A stretch of DNA of 64,000 nt from Nageia nagi (Eukaryota; Pinophyta): NCBI GenBank assembly GCA_050084985.1, contig JBITNC010000001.1, positions 27,776,001 to 27,840,000 of the forward strand, in the 5' to 3' direction. Both the position numbers and the translations under genes were made by a program. A model generated the notes under the pieces. The model was given only the letters and a program-made list of their open reading frames with translations, ran no database searches and was not told the DNA's origin. Numbering within the stretch: the first letter of the stretch is position 1; each line of letters opens with the position of its first letter. Below are positions 9,934 through 21,161 of this stretch, piece by piece.

Positions 9934-12257
9934 TAGAATTCCTAGGTTGCATAATCACAATCAACAATGCCTTATAACAAATAAAATATTGTATAATACC
10001 CTTGATTTTTCATAGATAAACTTTGAGAATAAAAGGGAAAGGAACTATATTATACATGTTATTTGTGAAATAATATTATCCCCAAATACCTACATAAGGT
10101 AAGCTCCATTTGAATGCCTTATTTTAATTTCTTTAATAACTACGAAAAAACTCATACATTACATGGAAGGCATCTTTAGGATCACAACAAAGATTGTTAG
10201 AAGTGATGTAGAGGTTATGGCTTTATAGGATATTTCATTTAGGAGCTCAATTTATGATGAACAGATATCAAGTTAAGAAACATTATGGAGGGGAATTTAA
10301 TGCAAATTTTAAGATTGTTTATTTCTATTTTATAAAATAAGCATTACATGAGCTTGTGTCTCTGTTGTTGAATACTTTGACAAAATAGAAAGAATACCAA
10401 GACCATGATGAAGGACTTGGAATTTATTAATGGCCTACAAATTTGTGGGAGTCACACCACCATTTCCTATGGATACACTCCTGTTTAAAGATTATATAGT
10501 GTTAAATCCAATGACAATCTCCTAGACCTTCTTGGATTCAAATTGATGGTGGGAATAATAAATTATTGCACAAATCTATAAAGTTCCCTCACATGTTTTT
10601 TCTTTTTAAGTGCAACTTTTCAAGGTAAGTTTAAAATACCCTCTTAGGGTCTATGAGGGTATTTTTTTTATCATCATAAAAAATCATCATCTACATATTT
10701 ACTCTATTAGGGTGGTTTAAAATTGTCATTAAATAACTATTGTAAAAAATAATTTTTTGTGTAATGGGATTTTGGACCATTACATATCCTATGGTTTACA
10801 AAATAAAGTTCCAACTAATATAAATATATTAGTGGGTATAATTTATTATGCATAAAAACAAAAATAAAACTAGCTATTTCAACCTTGTGCAATGGGTACA
10901 CCATAGATTAATAGTTATTTTAGAATATGCTTGTATAATAATATATAAATTTATTATTTTAAAATATATTTTTTCAATTGTAAATCATAACACATACAAC
11001 AATAAACTCCTAATATATTAATAATGAGATTTCTAATAGCGCAAACAATATTTATTATAGCAAACTTGGAGTGATTTGATTTTTTTTAGAGATTTTCATA
11101 CGTCAACATTTTATAGTGATGTTGAACATTACTTCATGCTTTTATTATGATACACATGTAGAACAAGTTGTATCTATATATATTTTTTAAAGGGGAAAGA
11201 AGGTTGTATCCAAAGATAATTTAGTGTAGGAACTCTTGAAATATTTATGAAAGTTAGTCTATAATGGTTAGTGTTGTCAATGTCAATAGTTTCCTTTTCA
11301 AGTGTAAGTCCTTGTGATTTGTGTATTTTCAAGGCCCATGTCATTTTAAGTGGGATTTATCATTATCAACCATGGCTTGTTCTTTGTTTGGATTTGGAAA
11401 TCTTGATCCTTGTAGTTTCCCTACATTAGACATGGTGATAGGTTTTGCCAGTCATAATAACATACATTTATTATTATTGGAAACAATCTCATTTGTTATA
11501 AAAATATACATTGAGAAAAAAAGGTAGATTGCTCCATAACAATGAGTAATATAAAATTTAAAAATAAATTTTAAATATATAATATAAAATTTAAATATAA
11601 ATTATCAATTTTAAATAATTTGAAATATAAATTATAAGTTTTAAATATAATAATAATAATAATTCATGTCTTTCAACATATCCTTGTATTCCATGAAATT
11701 AAATGCATCATACATCTTGTCAAATAACTTAACCCTTTCAACATATCTATTTTGTGCATACTTGCATTCCAGAGAATAGTCCACATCTTGCAGGGTTTAG
11801 AATACTTGTGAAGGTTCTAGAGCCACTTGGGGTTTCAAGCCTTCAAGTGACATGAACAAAGCAATACCATCATCAAGATGGGAGGGGGTAGATCGGTAGT
11901 AGGTCCTTCTCAATGATGAACTAGAAAGGTGTGATGAATTTTGCTAATGCTTCGAATGCATTTTTCCATCATGACATCTTATGTATTGTATTAATTTTGA
12001 ATTATATTTTTATCTCTATATATTTTTTTATTAATACAAACTTCACTTTAAAAATATGTAATAATAATTTATAATTATAAATGTGTTGTTGTGTTTGGAT
12101 GTCTATTTGCGTTCAACAGAGGCAACCTCATGGAATACGAGTTTCAGAGAAATGAATGGAGGAGTGTTGGATGTATATCCTTCAGTTGTATCAAATATTT
12201 ACTATTTATTTGAGGTGAAGGGAGTTTAGGATGAGCATGAAGAGGAAGAGAGTGGTT
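9934..12257. other. AT-rich intergenic DNA
   Basis: No gene supported. 10260-10560 weakly resembles copia integrase (a YGGEF-like phrase) but cannot be extended. The 68-codon frame at 11321-11527 shows nothing recognisable. Confidence 0.4.
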
Positions 12258-12475
12258 GTTATTAAGTTTATTATTTTGATTATTATTATGTTTGTTGTTG
12301 TTATTTGTTTTTAAAATTGTTATTATTATTAATTTATTATTATTATATTTACTCTTATTATTGTTATTATTAATATTATTATTCTAATTGTTATTATTAT
12401 TATTTTATTTTTTGTAATTGTTATGATATTTTTGTAATTATTATTATTATTATTGATTTTATTATTTTATTTTTA
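12258..12475. repeat. TTA/ATT-rich simple repeat
   Basis: About 220 bp dominated by TTATTATTA and ATTATTATT trinucleotides with interruptions; an old trinucleotide microsatellite. Confidence 0.8.
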
Positions 12476-15244
12476 TAATTCAAATGAATATTATGTTATT
12501 GATAAAGAAGTGAGGATAAGAAGAAATAGTTTAATAAAAACTTTGTTAATGCTAACATCAACCATTTTAGAAGACATGTTAAAGAAATATAAAGGATTAA
12601 AGACCACCTCAATATTGTGGCTCTTCCAAAAGAGTTCTTTGTATTGAACTTCAACCAAAAGAAGGAAATAAAGGATGTGCTCGAATAGGGTCCTTAAATA
12701 TTTTGGAAAAAAGGGCATTCCCTTAAAAAATTGTATAAAGAATCTCATCCAAAAATTTAAAAATATAAAGATAAATCCCATTTGGGTCACCCTGCTTGAA
12801 TATCCTATTAAATTTTAGAATATTAACATTCTTGTAGGTGTTGTAAAGTTTATTATTATTTTTTACTGTAGTAGACTTAATAACCAAACATAAGACTAGC
12901 ATGCTTAAAGGTGGGTTCTACATATATGAAGGCCTATTCGAAATCCTCCCTAGAAAATTATTTTGGATATTTATCCAAGCTTTGGGAGTAAAAATTTAAA
13001 TACCAACATTTTCCATGTAAGAAAGATCAATTTGTATTAATAATATTAAAAATTACTTGGAGAAAAAGAAAATTCATCATTTGATTATAAAAAAGGGAAG
13101 TCAAGAGTAAGAAAGATTAGTATGCAAGGTTCAAAAAAGACATAAAAATAAGAAAACAAAAAGAGGAATAAAGAGGAGTTGAAACAAAATAAGTAAATGA
13201 TACTTCAATACCAGATTTGTTAAAATGTTAAGGGAAGACCTAAAAGATGTTAGAATGAAATTGAGAGGATACTACATAGTCTTAACCTAAAATGAAATAG
13301 CCTACTCCACATGAACCGAAGACCACCTCAAATGTAGAGATCTAATAGAAAATTAAGATACTAAATTTGGGATATTGAGCGAAGTTAAAATTTAAGGTGA
13401 TTGAGTAGCCAACAAACTTGGTGTAAGAAGACATGTACTCTAGCTAAAATTTATTGAATAATTTTGATTGTTCAATCTAATATTTTTAAACTTTTCAATA
13501 ATGACAATATAATTCATGTGAACTATTAGTGAAAGCTTTAATGTAAAGACTTATTCTCCATTCTAAGTTTATATATTATTTTAATAACTAAGATTTTTAA
13601 ATAATTATACATTAGCATAATATTGGAAAATGAAATATTAAAAGTAATCTAAGCAATAAGCACATTTTTCAAGATATTAATTTTTATTTTTCATTATAAA
13701 AAATGAATAAAGAAATTAAAATATTTATTAAATTTTTATACATGACACTATGTTTATAAATCATCTAATTACACTTTAAAAAAAACATTAATTATAGTTT
13801 ATTCATACTAAATTACTATTAATAACAAAATTATATATAAATATATCATGGAACTTACTAATACTATATTAAAATAATATAAAGCTAAATTGCATTAAGG
13901 CATATAAAAGTTGTTAATGAGTGAAAATGCTAAAGTTTATTTGATGTTTATCCTTTTAAATTATTAATTATGAATTGTCAATCAAATACCTAAAAAATAA
14001 TAAAAATCTAATTGGTAATTTATTTTATTACTAAATCCTTTTTAAAAAATTTGAAGGACTATTAAAATCCAAATAAAAATTTAAGTGAATAAAATGAAAG
14101 AGATCAAGATTTAAGCTAAATATCTACTATGAAAATTATCAACATAATCAATCCATCTTATATGAATATGTTAAAATAATAAAATTTATCTTGTAAAATT
14201 AAAAATCATTAAAAAAATGTGTTTCTACTATAGATCAATGTTTGTTGGAATATAACTAATGCTTGTGGAGGAGTTAAATAATAAAGTTATAACATTTTAT
14301 TTACTCTCACCTAAATGGAGGGTAAACTCTGTTTCAATACATTACATTGTGAATCTTCCCAATAAATCTATTGAGTAAACTTAAAAATTTCTCAAGTTAC
14401 ATTTTCAATCGTCAACAAGACAACACATTTACATTCAACATTTGCTATAGTTTAATTAAAATGAAAGTTTGATGATGTTAATAATTATTTTAGAAAAAAT
14501 ATTATAATTATAGATTTTTTTGTTTTCTATATTATGTTATGATGATATATATATAATCTAAATACAATGTTATTTTTAAACATAATTTTACTATACAAAA
14601 AATTGAATATTATAATTTCTTCATTTATAATTAAAAAATATTTTTATAATATTTAATCATGAAAATCAAAGCAAACTGAAAAACTTCAATCTAAATACAA
14701 CATAAAAACTTTTACAATATGAGAAAATTAAAAACCCTTGGCAAACCGACAAACTTAAATTGAAATGCAATAAAAAAAAAAATTACAGGGTGAAAAAATA
14801 AAAAACCTTCAGTTGAAAATTTACCTTACCCGTCAAATTTTATCCCTGAGACAACTATCAATAATATATCGATCAACTTCTGTTATTTTTCTGAAATCAA
14901 GCCAATAACATTTAATAAATCATTCAAAAATAACACATTTACATATAAAATACATCAAATACTTCAAGACATACAAAACTCGCAGATGTGCTCAACATTA
15001 AGCCAATAAAAAATACATATGCATCAAATACATCTCAATTCTTGAGAAAAAAAACATAGCAGTTACGGAAGAAAAGTACTTCTACGTGGTCCATATATAG
15101 TTTAAGCATAGAAAACTCAGAAAGCCACAGATAATATTAACTGCAACTGAAACTGACAAATCCTACACAGAATCGATCTCACTAACCTGTACTGCAGAAG
15201 AAGAAAACATGCAGACATGCAACATTACCAATCTGAGCACACAT
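12476..15244. other. Very AT-rich intergenic DNA
   Basis: No homology recognised on either strand. The overlapping opposite-strand frames at 12453-12647 and 12491-12790 have low-complexity, AT-driven composition and are not supported as genes. Confidence 0.4.
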
Positions 15245-15685
15245 CTAGCAGAATCCATAGAGCAAGCAGATATTCTCACGTGTTCTATAAACTGGAGGAG
15301 ACTTCATTATATAACTACTAATTACTCTCGCGCATGCCAAAACCCCAATGGAGAGCGCTGCATATAAATAAAGCCTATAAAGAGAGCCTGCTTTAAAAGC
15401 TTGTGATATGTAAAGCATAAAACCCCTCTGACCAGTTTTCTTACTAAATGGTAACCTTCCAGTTACAATTTCCAGCAAGAGAACGTAAAATGAATATCCA
15501 TCCCATGCACGACTATAAACACCCTTGTGCAGAGTCTCTGGATCTACAAAGGCTCCTATTTTTGTAACCAATGCCAGCTTTGAGCTTGCCAAAATTTGCA
15601 CCTTCCCAATACCATTTATCTGTAGATGAAGAAGAAAGAAAGAGAAGAATTTGTATGGCATCGAAGAAATGGACGTTATAAACAT
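15245..15685 (-). pseudogene. Receptor-like protein kinase fragment
   Basis: A 146-codon open frame whose residues about 33-85 resemble the C-terminal lobe of a plant receptor-like kinase: LVTKIGAFVDPETLHKG (activation segment, where families have G(T/Y)xDPE), then SRAWDGYSFYVLLLEIVTGR, equal to the kinase subdomain IX motif DVYSFGVLLLEIVTGR. The invariant Asp is kept (WDGYSF), but the glycine of YSFG is Tyr. The glycine loop, catalytic Lys, HRD and DFG regions are not nearby. After about residue 95 the sequence no longer matches a kinase. It is best read as a truncated pseudogene or one leftover exon. The first ~30 residues may be intronic. It sits just left of the Gypsy-C insertion. Confidence 0.55.
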
Positions 15686-15790
15686 ATGAGATTGTTAGTT
15701 AATTACAACCACCTCTACCGTAAATAAAAATAAATTAAAAATAAATAAATCTAAAGGCTAAAAACTATTTGCAGAAGTTAAACAATTTAC

Positions 15791-15824
15791 GAGTTGTAGT
15801 TGATCAAACAGTCAACTACAACTC
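15791..15824. repeat. Perfect 13-bp inverted repeat (hairpin)
   Basis: GAGTTGTAGTTGA and its exact reverse complement TCAACTACAACTC are separated by 8 bp. It lies about 105 bp upstream (minus strand) of the kinase-like fragment and 55 bp left of Gypsy-C. Confidence 0.75.
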
Positions 15825-15878
15825 CGTTAAATCCTTCCACCTCTGCCTCTGCCTCTGTCTTATCATTATCATTATTCA

Positions 15879-16561
15879 TATAGACCCTAACTAATATGAT
15901 AGTGTAATTAATTAGAGGAATTAATACATGTATTATTTGATCTATTAGTTAGTGGATATAAAGCAAGAATATGACAACAGATGATTAAGCATACAAGTTC
16001 ATTTCATTAATATGCATATTCAATTGATCAAGGAAAGGCATACATCAAGAACGAGTAATATCATATACATTAGTACGACGTCAACACCCTAGTAATAGTA
16101 TGTCATTGGCATCATGCTAATGATCAAATTAAAGATGTGATGAAAGATGAAATGATAAGCGAACAAATGGTTTATCAATATAATGAAAGTATGATAATTC
16201 CTGAGATAAGAGATTCGTTTGTTACAGATAAGAATACCCTACAAAGGTATGCTTTGCAAATGATGTTCGAGTTCTTGATTCTCTAGCTGATCTTCAGTTG
16301 ATAGAAGCCTTGACTGTTCTATAATCTGCCACTTGTCTAATCTCCTCTTGATGATAATCCCATCCTCCTCCTTTGTATGTTGTTAATGCTTTTATATAGG
16401 GATGCTTCTATTGTAGGATTTGACCTCTTGTATAATCCATAAGGGTCAAATATATGGCCTACACCTCTTTTATACAATTTAAATCCCTTTTTAAATAATA
16501 CATTGTTCAGGGATTAAAATGATTTATTAAATGCATAAAGGCTCATTTTGAGGCATATACA
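15879..16561 (-). repeat. 3' LTR of Gypsy-C
   Basis: Starts TATAGACCCTAA (TG end mutated) and ends GAGGCATATACA on the plus strand. It aligns end to end with 23644-24318 with many substitutions and small indels, so this is an old insertion. Confidence 0.9.
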
Positions 16562-16575
16562 TTTGCCTCTCTTTG
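16562..16575 (-). promoter_or_regulatory. Polypurine tract of Gypsy-C
   Basis: On the minus strand AAAGAGAGGCAAA sits directly before the 3' LTR, the expected place for the plus-strand primer. Confidence 0.6.
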
Positions 16576-17129
16576 GATGTGTGATTGAAGCAATGAAATC
16601 ACATGTCCAAAGAAGAAGTGTACCCAATATATAGAAGAAATTTTTTTGATTTTTTTTCCTGATGTTGTCTTTTGTTGAAGATGAATGGTTGATGTTGGGG
16701 GACCTTGTGTTGCTCCCCTTTTGACTTGGGTTTCCTAGGAAAGATCCTTGAGTGGAGTAGCTAAGAAAAAATTTGTTGAAGAAGCCGTCTTCAGGATTAC
16801 TGTTTGGATGACTATAAAACTCCATATCCAAGGCTGGAGATGGAAGATATGATTTGCCTCCCTTATACTATTTCAATCATGAACATGGTCATTTCATTAT
16901 GTCTAATACTCGAGAACCATTTGCACTTATGTCCATACCTCGAAACAGAGAGGTTATGCTTTGGATTAGAGGAAATGATAATGAAATGTACACTATCGAT
17001 GGCCCAATAGACTGTGAGCATGATGTTGGCACCCTAGTTTTGACTACAATTTTCTTCTATTTTGCTAGACCTATGTACCTATAATGAAATGTCAATCATA
17101 AAATAATGATGAATGCATAGTAAGTTATT
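16576..17129 (-). other. Gypsy-C 3' region, unassigned
   Basis: Short open frames occur on both strands (minus 16514-16831; plus 16854-17084, containing NREVMLWIRGNDNEMYTIDG). I do not recognise either; the plus-strand one could be the tail of a decayed antisense ORF. Confidence 0.35.
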
Positions 17130-17860
17130 TTATCCATTGAAAATGATCTAATGTCAACATCTTGCTCATGGCTACATCGTTGATTTATTTTTTAAGTGAG
17201 TGAAATCTCACTAGCTGTATTGATGGACATCAATGATCATATGTCTATATGTCTATGATCCGAAGATAGTATGCTTTAGATGGGTTCAAAGAAAAAACCA
17301 TATGGATACACAGCAAAATGTATTATCCATTGGAAATGATCCAATGTCAACAAATTGCTCATGGCTACATCATTGGTTTTCTTTTAAGTTAGTGAACTTT
17401 GACTAGCCATATCATTGGCCATCGATGATCATGTGTTTTTGTGTCCATGATCCGAAGAGAATATGCTTTAGATGAGTTCAAAGCAAAAACTATGTGGATA
17501 CACAATAAAATATATCATCCATTGGAGATGATCTAATGTCAATAAATTGCTCACGATTGCATTATCGATTTACTTTTAAGTGAGTGAACTCTCACTAGCC
17601 ATATCATTAGCCATCGATGATCATGCATTTTAATGTCCATGATTCGAATATAGTATGCTTTAGATGGGTTCAAAGTAAAAATCATATGGATATACAACAA
17701 AATGTATCATCCATTTGAGATGATCCAATGTGAACAAATTGCTCGTGGTTGCATTTTCGATTTACTTTTAAGTGAGTGAACTCTCGCTAACCATATCAAT
17801 GGCCATCGATAATCATGTGTTTTGATTTCCATGATACGAAGACATTAGCCATTGGAAGCA
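17130..17860. repeat. ~192-bp tandem repeat, about 3.8 copies, in the Gypsy-C 3' region
   Basis: Units start at 17130, 17323, 17515 and 17707 (spacing 193, 192, 192) with T(T/C)ATCCATTGGARATGAT. Shared inner blocks include AAATTGCTCATGG, TTTTAAGTGAGTGAACT, GGCCATCGATGATCATG, GATCCGAAGA and AGTATGCTTTAGATGGGTTC. The fourth unit breaks off near 17850. It lies between the PMD gene and the 3' LTR. Confidence 0.9.
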
Positions 17861-18699
17861 AGGATGAAATAAATAGAATATATTATAATATGTTGAGCTA
17901 GAATGATGAATTTTCTTGATATTCAAATGAGTTAAATGATTAAAAACCCTCCTATGAAAAACTAGCAATTGATGAAAATGAACTAGACACATTGGAAACT
18001 CGTCTAAACAACATATTAGCATGTTATTGGTGCCCTAAACCTAGTATAAATTTTAATAAAAAATACAAATGAAGCGATATTTACTTGAGATATATGGGCA
18101 TCATTCGAATAAATTTTGAGAATAAATTAGATCCAAATTCCATCAATAGCACACACAACTCAAAGAAATGGATGCCGCTAGCACTATGCAAAGGGCAATT
18201 TTTAATATTTGAAATTTTTACAAGGCCAATAAGTCCTCCACATAAGGATTCAAAAATTGTATGTCAAAAAAGAAGTGATACCATAATTCAAAGCCCCAAA
18301 TTCAACTTATAAAATCAAAATTTTTGTAAAAATAGGTCATTTTGACCTTGATGCCCTTGCCATTTGGAGCTCTAACAAGTAGGCATTGACTTCCTCGCTT
18401 GAATTAGCTGAGTTTGCCACCCTACCATCAATGTTGCACTATTAGAGCATTTGTTCCATCCATAATCTTAGCACATCGAGCAGGAGGATGTTCATAAAGG
18501 ATCTAAGACTGTGTAGTGATGGTTGCCATCGATTAGAGGAGTATCCGATGATCAATTACAAGGAGGATAGGTCATTTAGCAAAGTATCTCCATAATCTAT
18601 TAGTCGAGCATACGATAAGTAGATTCAAACTTGAAACATTAAATGTTTATTATCCATGAGTGGAGAGGATGGACTAACAGACCCAGGTGTTACCTTATA
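17861..18699. other. Between tandem repeat and PMD gene, unassigned
   Basis: No recognised gene. The 75-codon plus frame at 18085-18312 has no recognisable motif. The stretch after 18400 may be the decayed N-terminal part of the PMD protein. Confidence 0.35.
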
Positions 18700-20590
18700 G
18701 GATCGTAAGTGGTTGATCCAGGGTGAGCTTACGAGGACTATAACTTTATATTTGGCTCGAGCCTTCCCATGAACATAGCAATCAGATGATATTTTAGATT
18801 AATGTGGGTTATAAGAGCTTACATATGCAGGGATAGTATAAGTGGATACTCCTCTTCTCATTGCATTGGCTGAGAGATGGGATTAGGATTGCTACTCATT
18901 TCACCTTCCCACACATGAAATGATAGTAACTCTAGAGAATGTGTACAAAATCTAGCATATACCCATCAAGGGCGGCTTGGTATATCAATGTGAGATGGGG
19001 GATTATAACACTTATGGGGTTGAGTGTTTATGGTTGAATCGTAGAGGGATATAGGTATGCCAGAGTAGGGAGACACCTAAGGCTGCATGTGATGGCTATT
19101 ATTACCGCCTATCTGTGTCTCGATAAAAGCCATTCAACTTTTCCTCTCAAAATGACATGGATAGTACAAGAGATATGTGCTCAAGGGTGATAGTTCACAT
19201 GGAGGCCAGTAGTACTAGCACAACTTTATAAGGATTTATATTCATTCATCAACATTGACAAGGTCAACATGACGATTGCTCATGTTGGTCTTCTACAAGT
19301 CTGGGCCTATGAGTACATCTCAGTTATCAAGCCAATGGGAATGTAGAGGGTAAGAGATAACCCAATAGATGTGGCCCTAACATGCTAGATTGATCCATTA
19401 GGTGTAATAGATAACCTAATAGATGTGGCCCTAGCATGCTAGATTGATCCATTGGGTGAATATAGGCCTCCTTTATCCATGGAGGCAAGGAGGAGGGACA
19501 TCAATGACCTCTAGAAGGCAGACATCATATGGGTTTGCTATGCTGATTATGTGTGGCATGGGGATGCTTATCATTTAGGATGGGTGAGGTAAACCCACTT
19601 CTTTTAGACCAAGTAGAAGATAGTGCATCCATATCATCCATAACAGGTGTTGAGATAGTTTGGGATACAATAGTCGATCCCAATAGTGCCCTAGTGTACC
19701 AATGGTACATAATAGAGAGAAACATCCCTAATAGTGCTTAGGATATGCCAACGTGGATGGTAGGGTGCCTAGAGCCATTAGTATAAGATGTTATTATGGA
19801 AGTAGGCATGGCTCCTGAAGTTGCCCCCGATTATGCGACATGGTGGATCGCTATGCGTTTAGGCTCTTTGGGACTCAACGAGTTGAATAGTGGGAGCAAT
19901 GATGCAACGAGCCCACCATCAAAGGAGGAGGATCAGATGAAACTAGATAATCCTATCCATGATAGGCCTCCACCAATAGGTGGACTAGAGGTGTTAGTAG
20001 CAGTTTGCCCTGCTCCAAGTAAGAAAGATTATACTCATAATGCTTCATGATTTTCAAATTATAAATGTAGCTAATGAGAGACTATTGGCATAATGTATGA
20101 TGTGACAAGGGTGTTAAATGCACATGTAGCAGCTATGGAGGTTAAGCTAGCTAAATTGATGCTGATGGAGGCCCAATTGACACATCTCTAGCCATTGGAG
20201 GTAGAATTGGCTATGGTGACGTCTACACTTGCGACACGAGATGTAGAGGTGGCTTCACTATCTCAAATAATGAAGGGTCTCCAAGATAAGCTCACCACAC
20301 CCCCAATAGATTAGCAATGGGCATTTATGCAAAGTTAGCATGATCAGATTGTAGCTCAAGCTCTAGAGATATCCAAACTATGGGCCAAGTATACAAGGGC
20401 CAAGACACTTTTGGAGAATCATGGACTCAAAACATGTGATATCTTCGGTGGAGTCTCCATATTTAGGGCTAGTGATAGTGGTCGGATAGTATGCTTTAGG
20501 AGTGAGACATCTATTAGTGGTGTTATTTTCCACCCATAGTGGTGGATGATGTAGGGCTAAGGCCCATGTATACCTATTTTGTACCAAATT
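18700..20590 (+). pseudogene. Plant mobile domain (PMD) protein pseudogene, antisense inside Gypsy-C
   Basis: Plus-strand translation across frames recovers the ordered signatures of plant PMD proteins (the MAIN/MAIL1-related domain, often misnamed 'protein phosphatase 7 long form homolog'). Around 18860 comes LLIALAERW, then a FHLP-like stretch and VTLENVYKI, then HIPIKGGLVYQCE near 18960-18995, equivalent to the family's ALVERW..TFHLP.GEMTxTLEDV..(L/I)PI.G. Near 19205-19290 comes RPVVLAQLYKDLYSF and HVGLLQVWAYEYI, equivalent to VLAWLYRELC...LLQLWAWERLP. Near 19485-19560 comes RRDINDL..ADIIWVCY. From 19796 there is an open piece (APDYATWW), then a heptad-like coiled coil (ATRDVEVASLSQIMKGLQDKL) at 20100-20310. 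Stops and frameshifts are numerous. Orientation is opposite to the element's gag. PMD function is host gene or TE silencing in Arabidopsis; here no function is implied. Confidence 0.75.
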
Positions 20591-20597
20591 TTAACTT

Positions 20598-20612
20598 ATA
20601 TATATATATATA
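20598..20612. repeat. (TA)n microsatellite
   Basis: About seven TA units just downstream of the PMD remnant. Confidence 0.7.
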
Positions 20613-21161
20613 TGACCCATTTGGCAGACTCAATACTCTATTTTTTTTATCTTTGTGTTATATTTACATGGTTCACATTAGACACACACATAAGCATAAT
20701 GAACTCTAAAAACTAACTTATTAACATTAAAACATGCTAAATACACACATATTATGTTATGTACAACTGATAATGACCATAAGACATACACATAAACTGA
20801 AATGATACACAACCTGAAGGAACCAAGATACCTTAGAGAAACTAGTAAAGGTTAGGAGGGTGTATGTGAGCATAGATATATCATGGCACAACACCCAAGA
20901 AAATCCTACAGGCTAAGGCACATTGTTTAGAATGATAAAAAGTGGATTTTAAACATTATATAGCAAGAAAACCATGGTGTTGGTGGCCTAACATATAGAT
21001 AGTATGGTATTGGAACCATGCACAAAGAGGAGTTGGATTCCTAGATTATGGACATAAAGAAAAAAATGGGTAAGAAGAAGAATAATTAATGGAATGGTGA
21101 ACACACAGAAAAAGAAACCAAAAAGACACAAAAAACACCCTAGCTACTAATATAAACTAAT

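Noticed and set aside
10260-10560. Possible copia integrase remnant (YGGEF-like phrase)
   Set aside because: Could not be extended into a zinc finger or D,D35E core in any frame.
12453-12790. Overlapping open frames on both strands
   Set aside because: Low-complexity AT-rich DNA; no motif, no homology.
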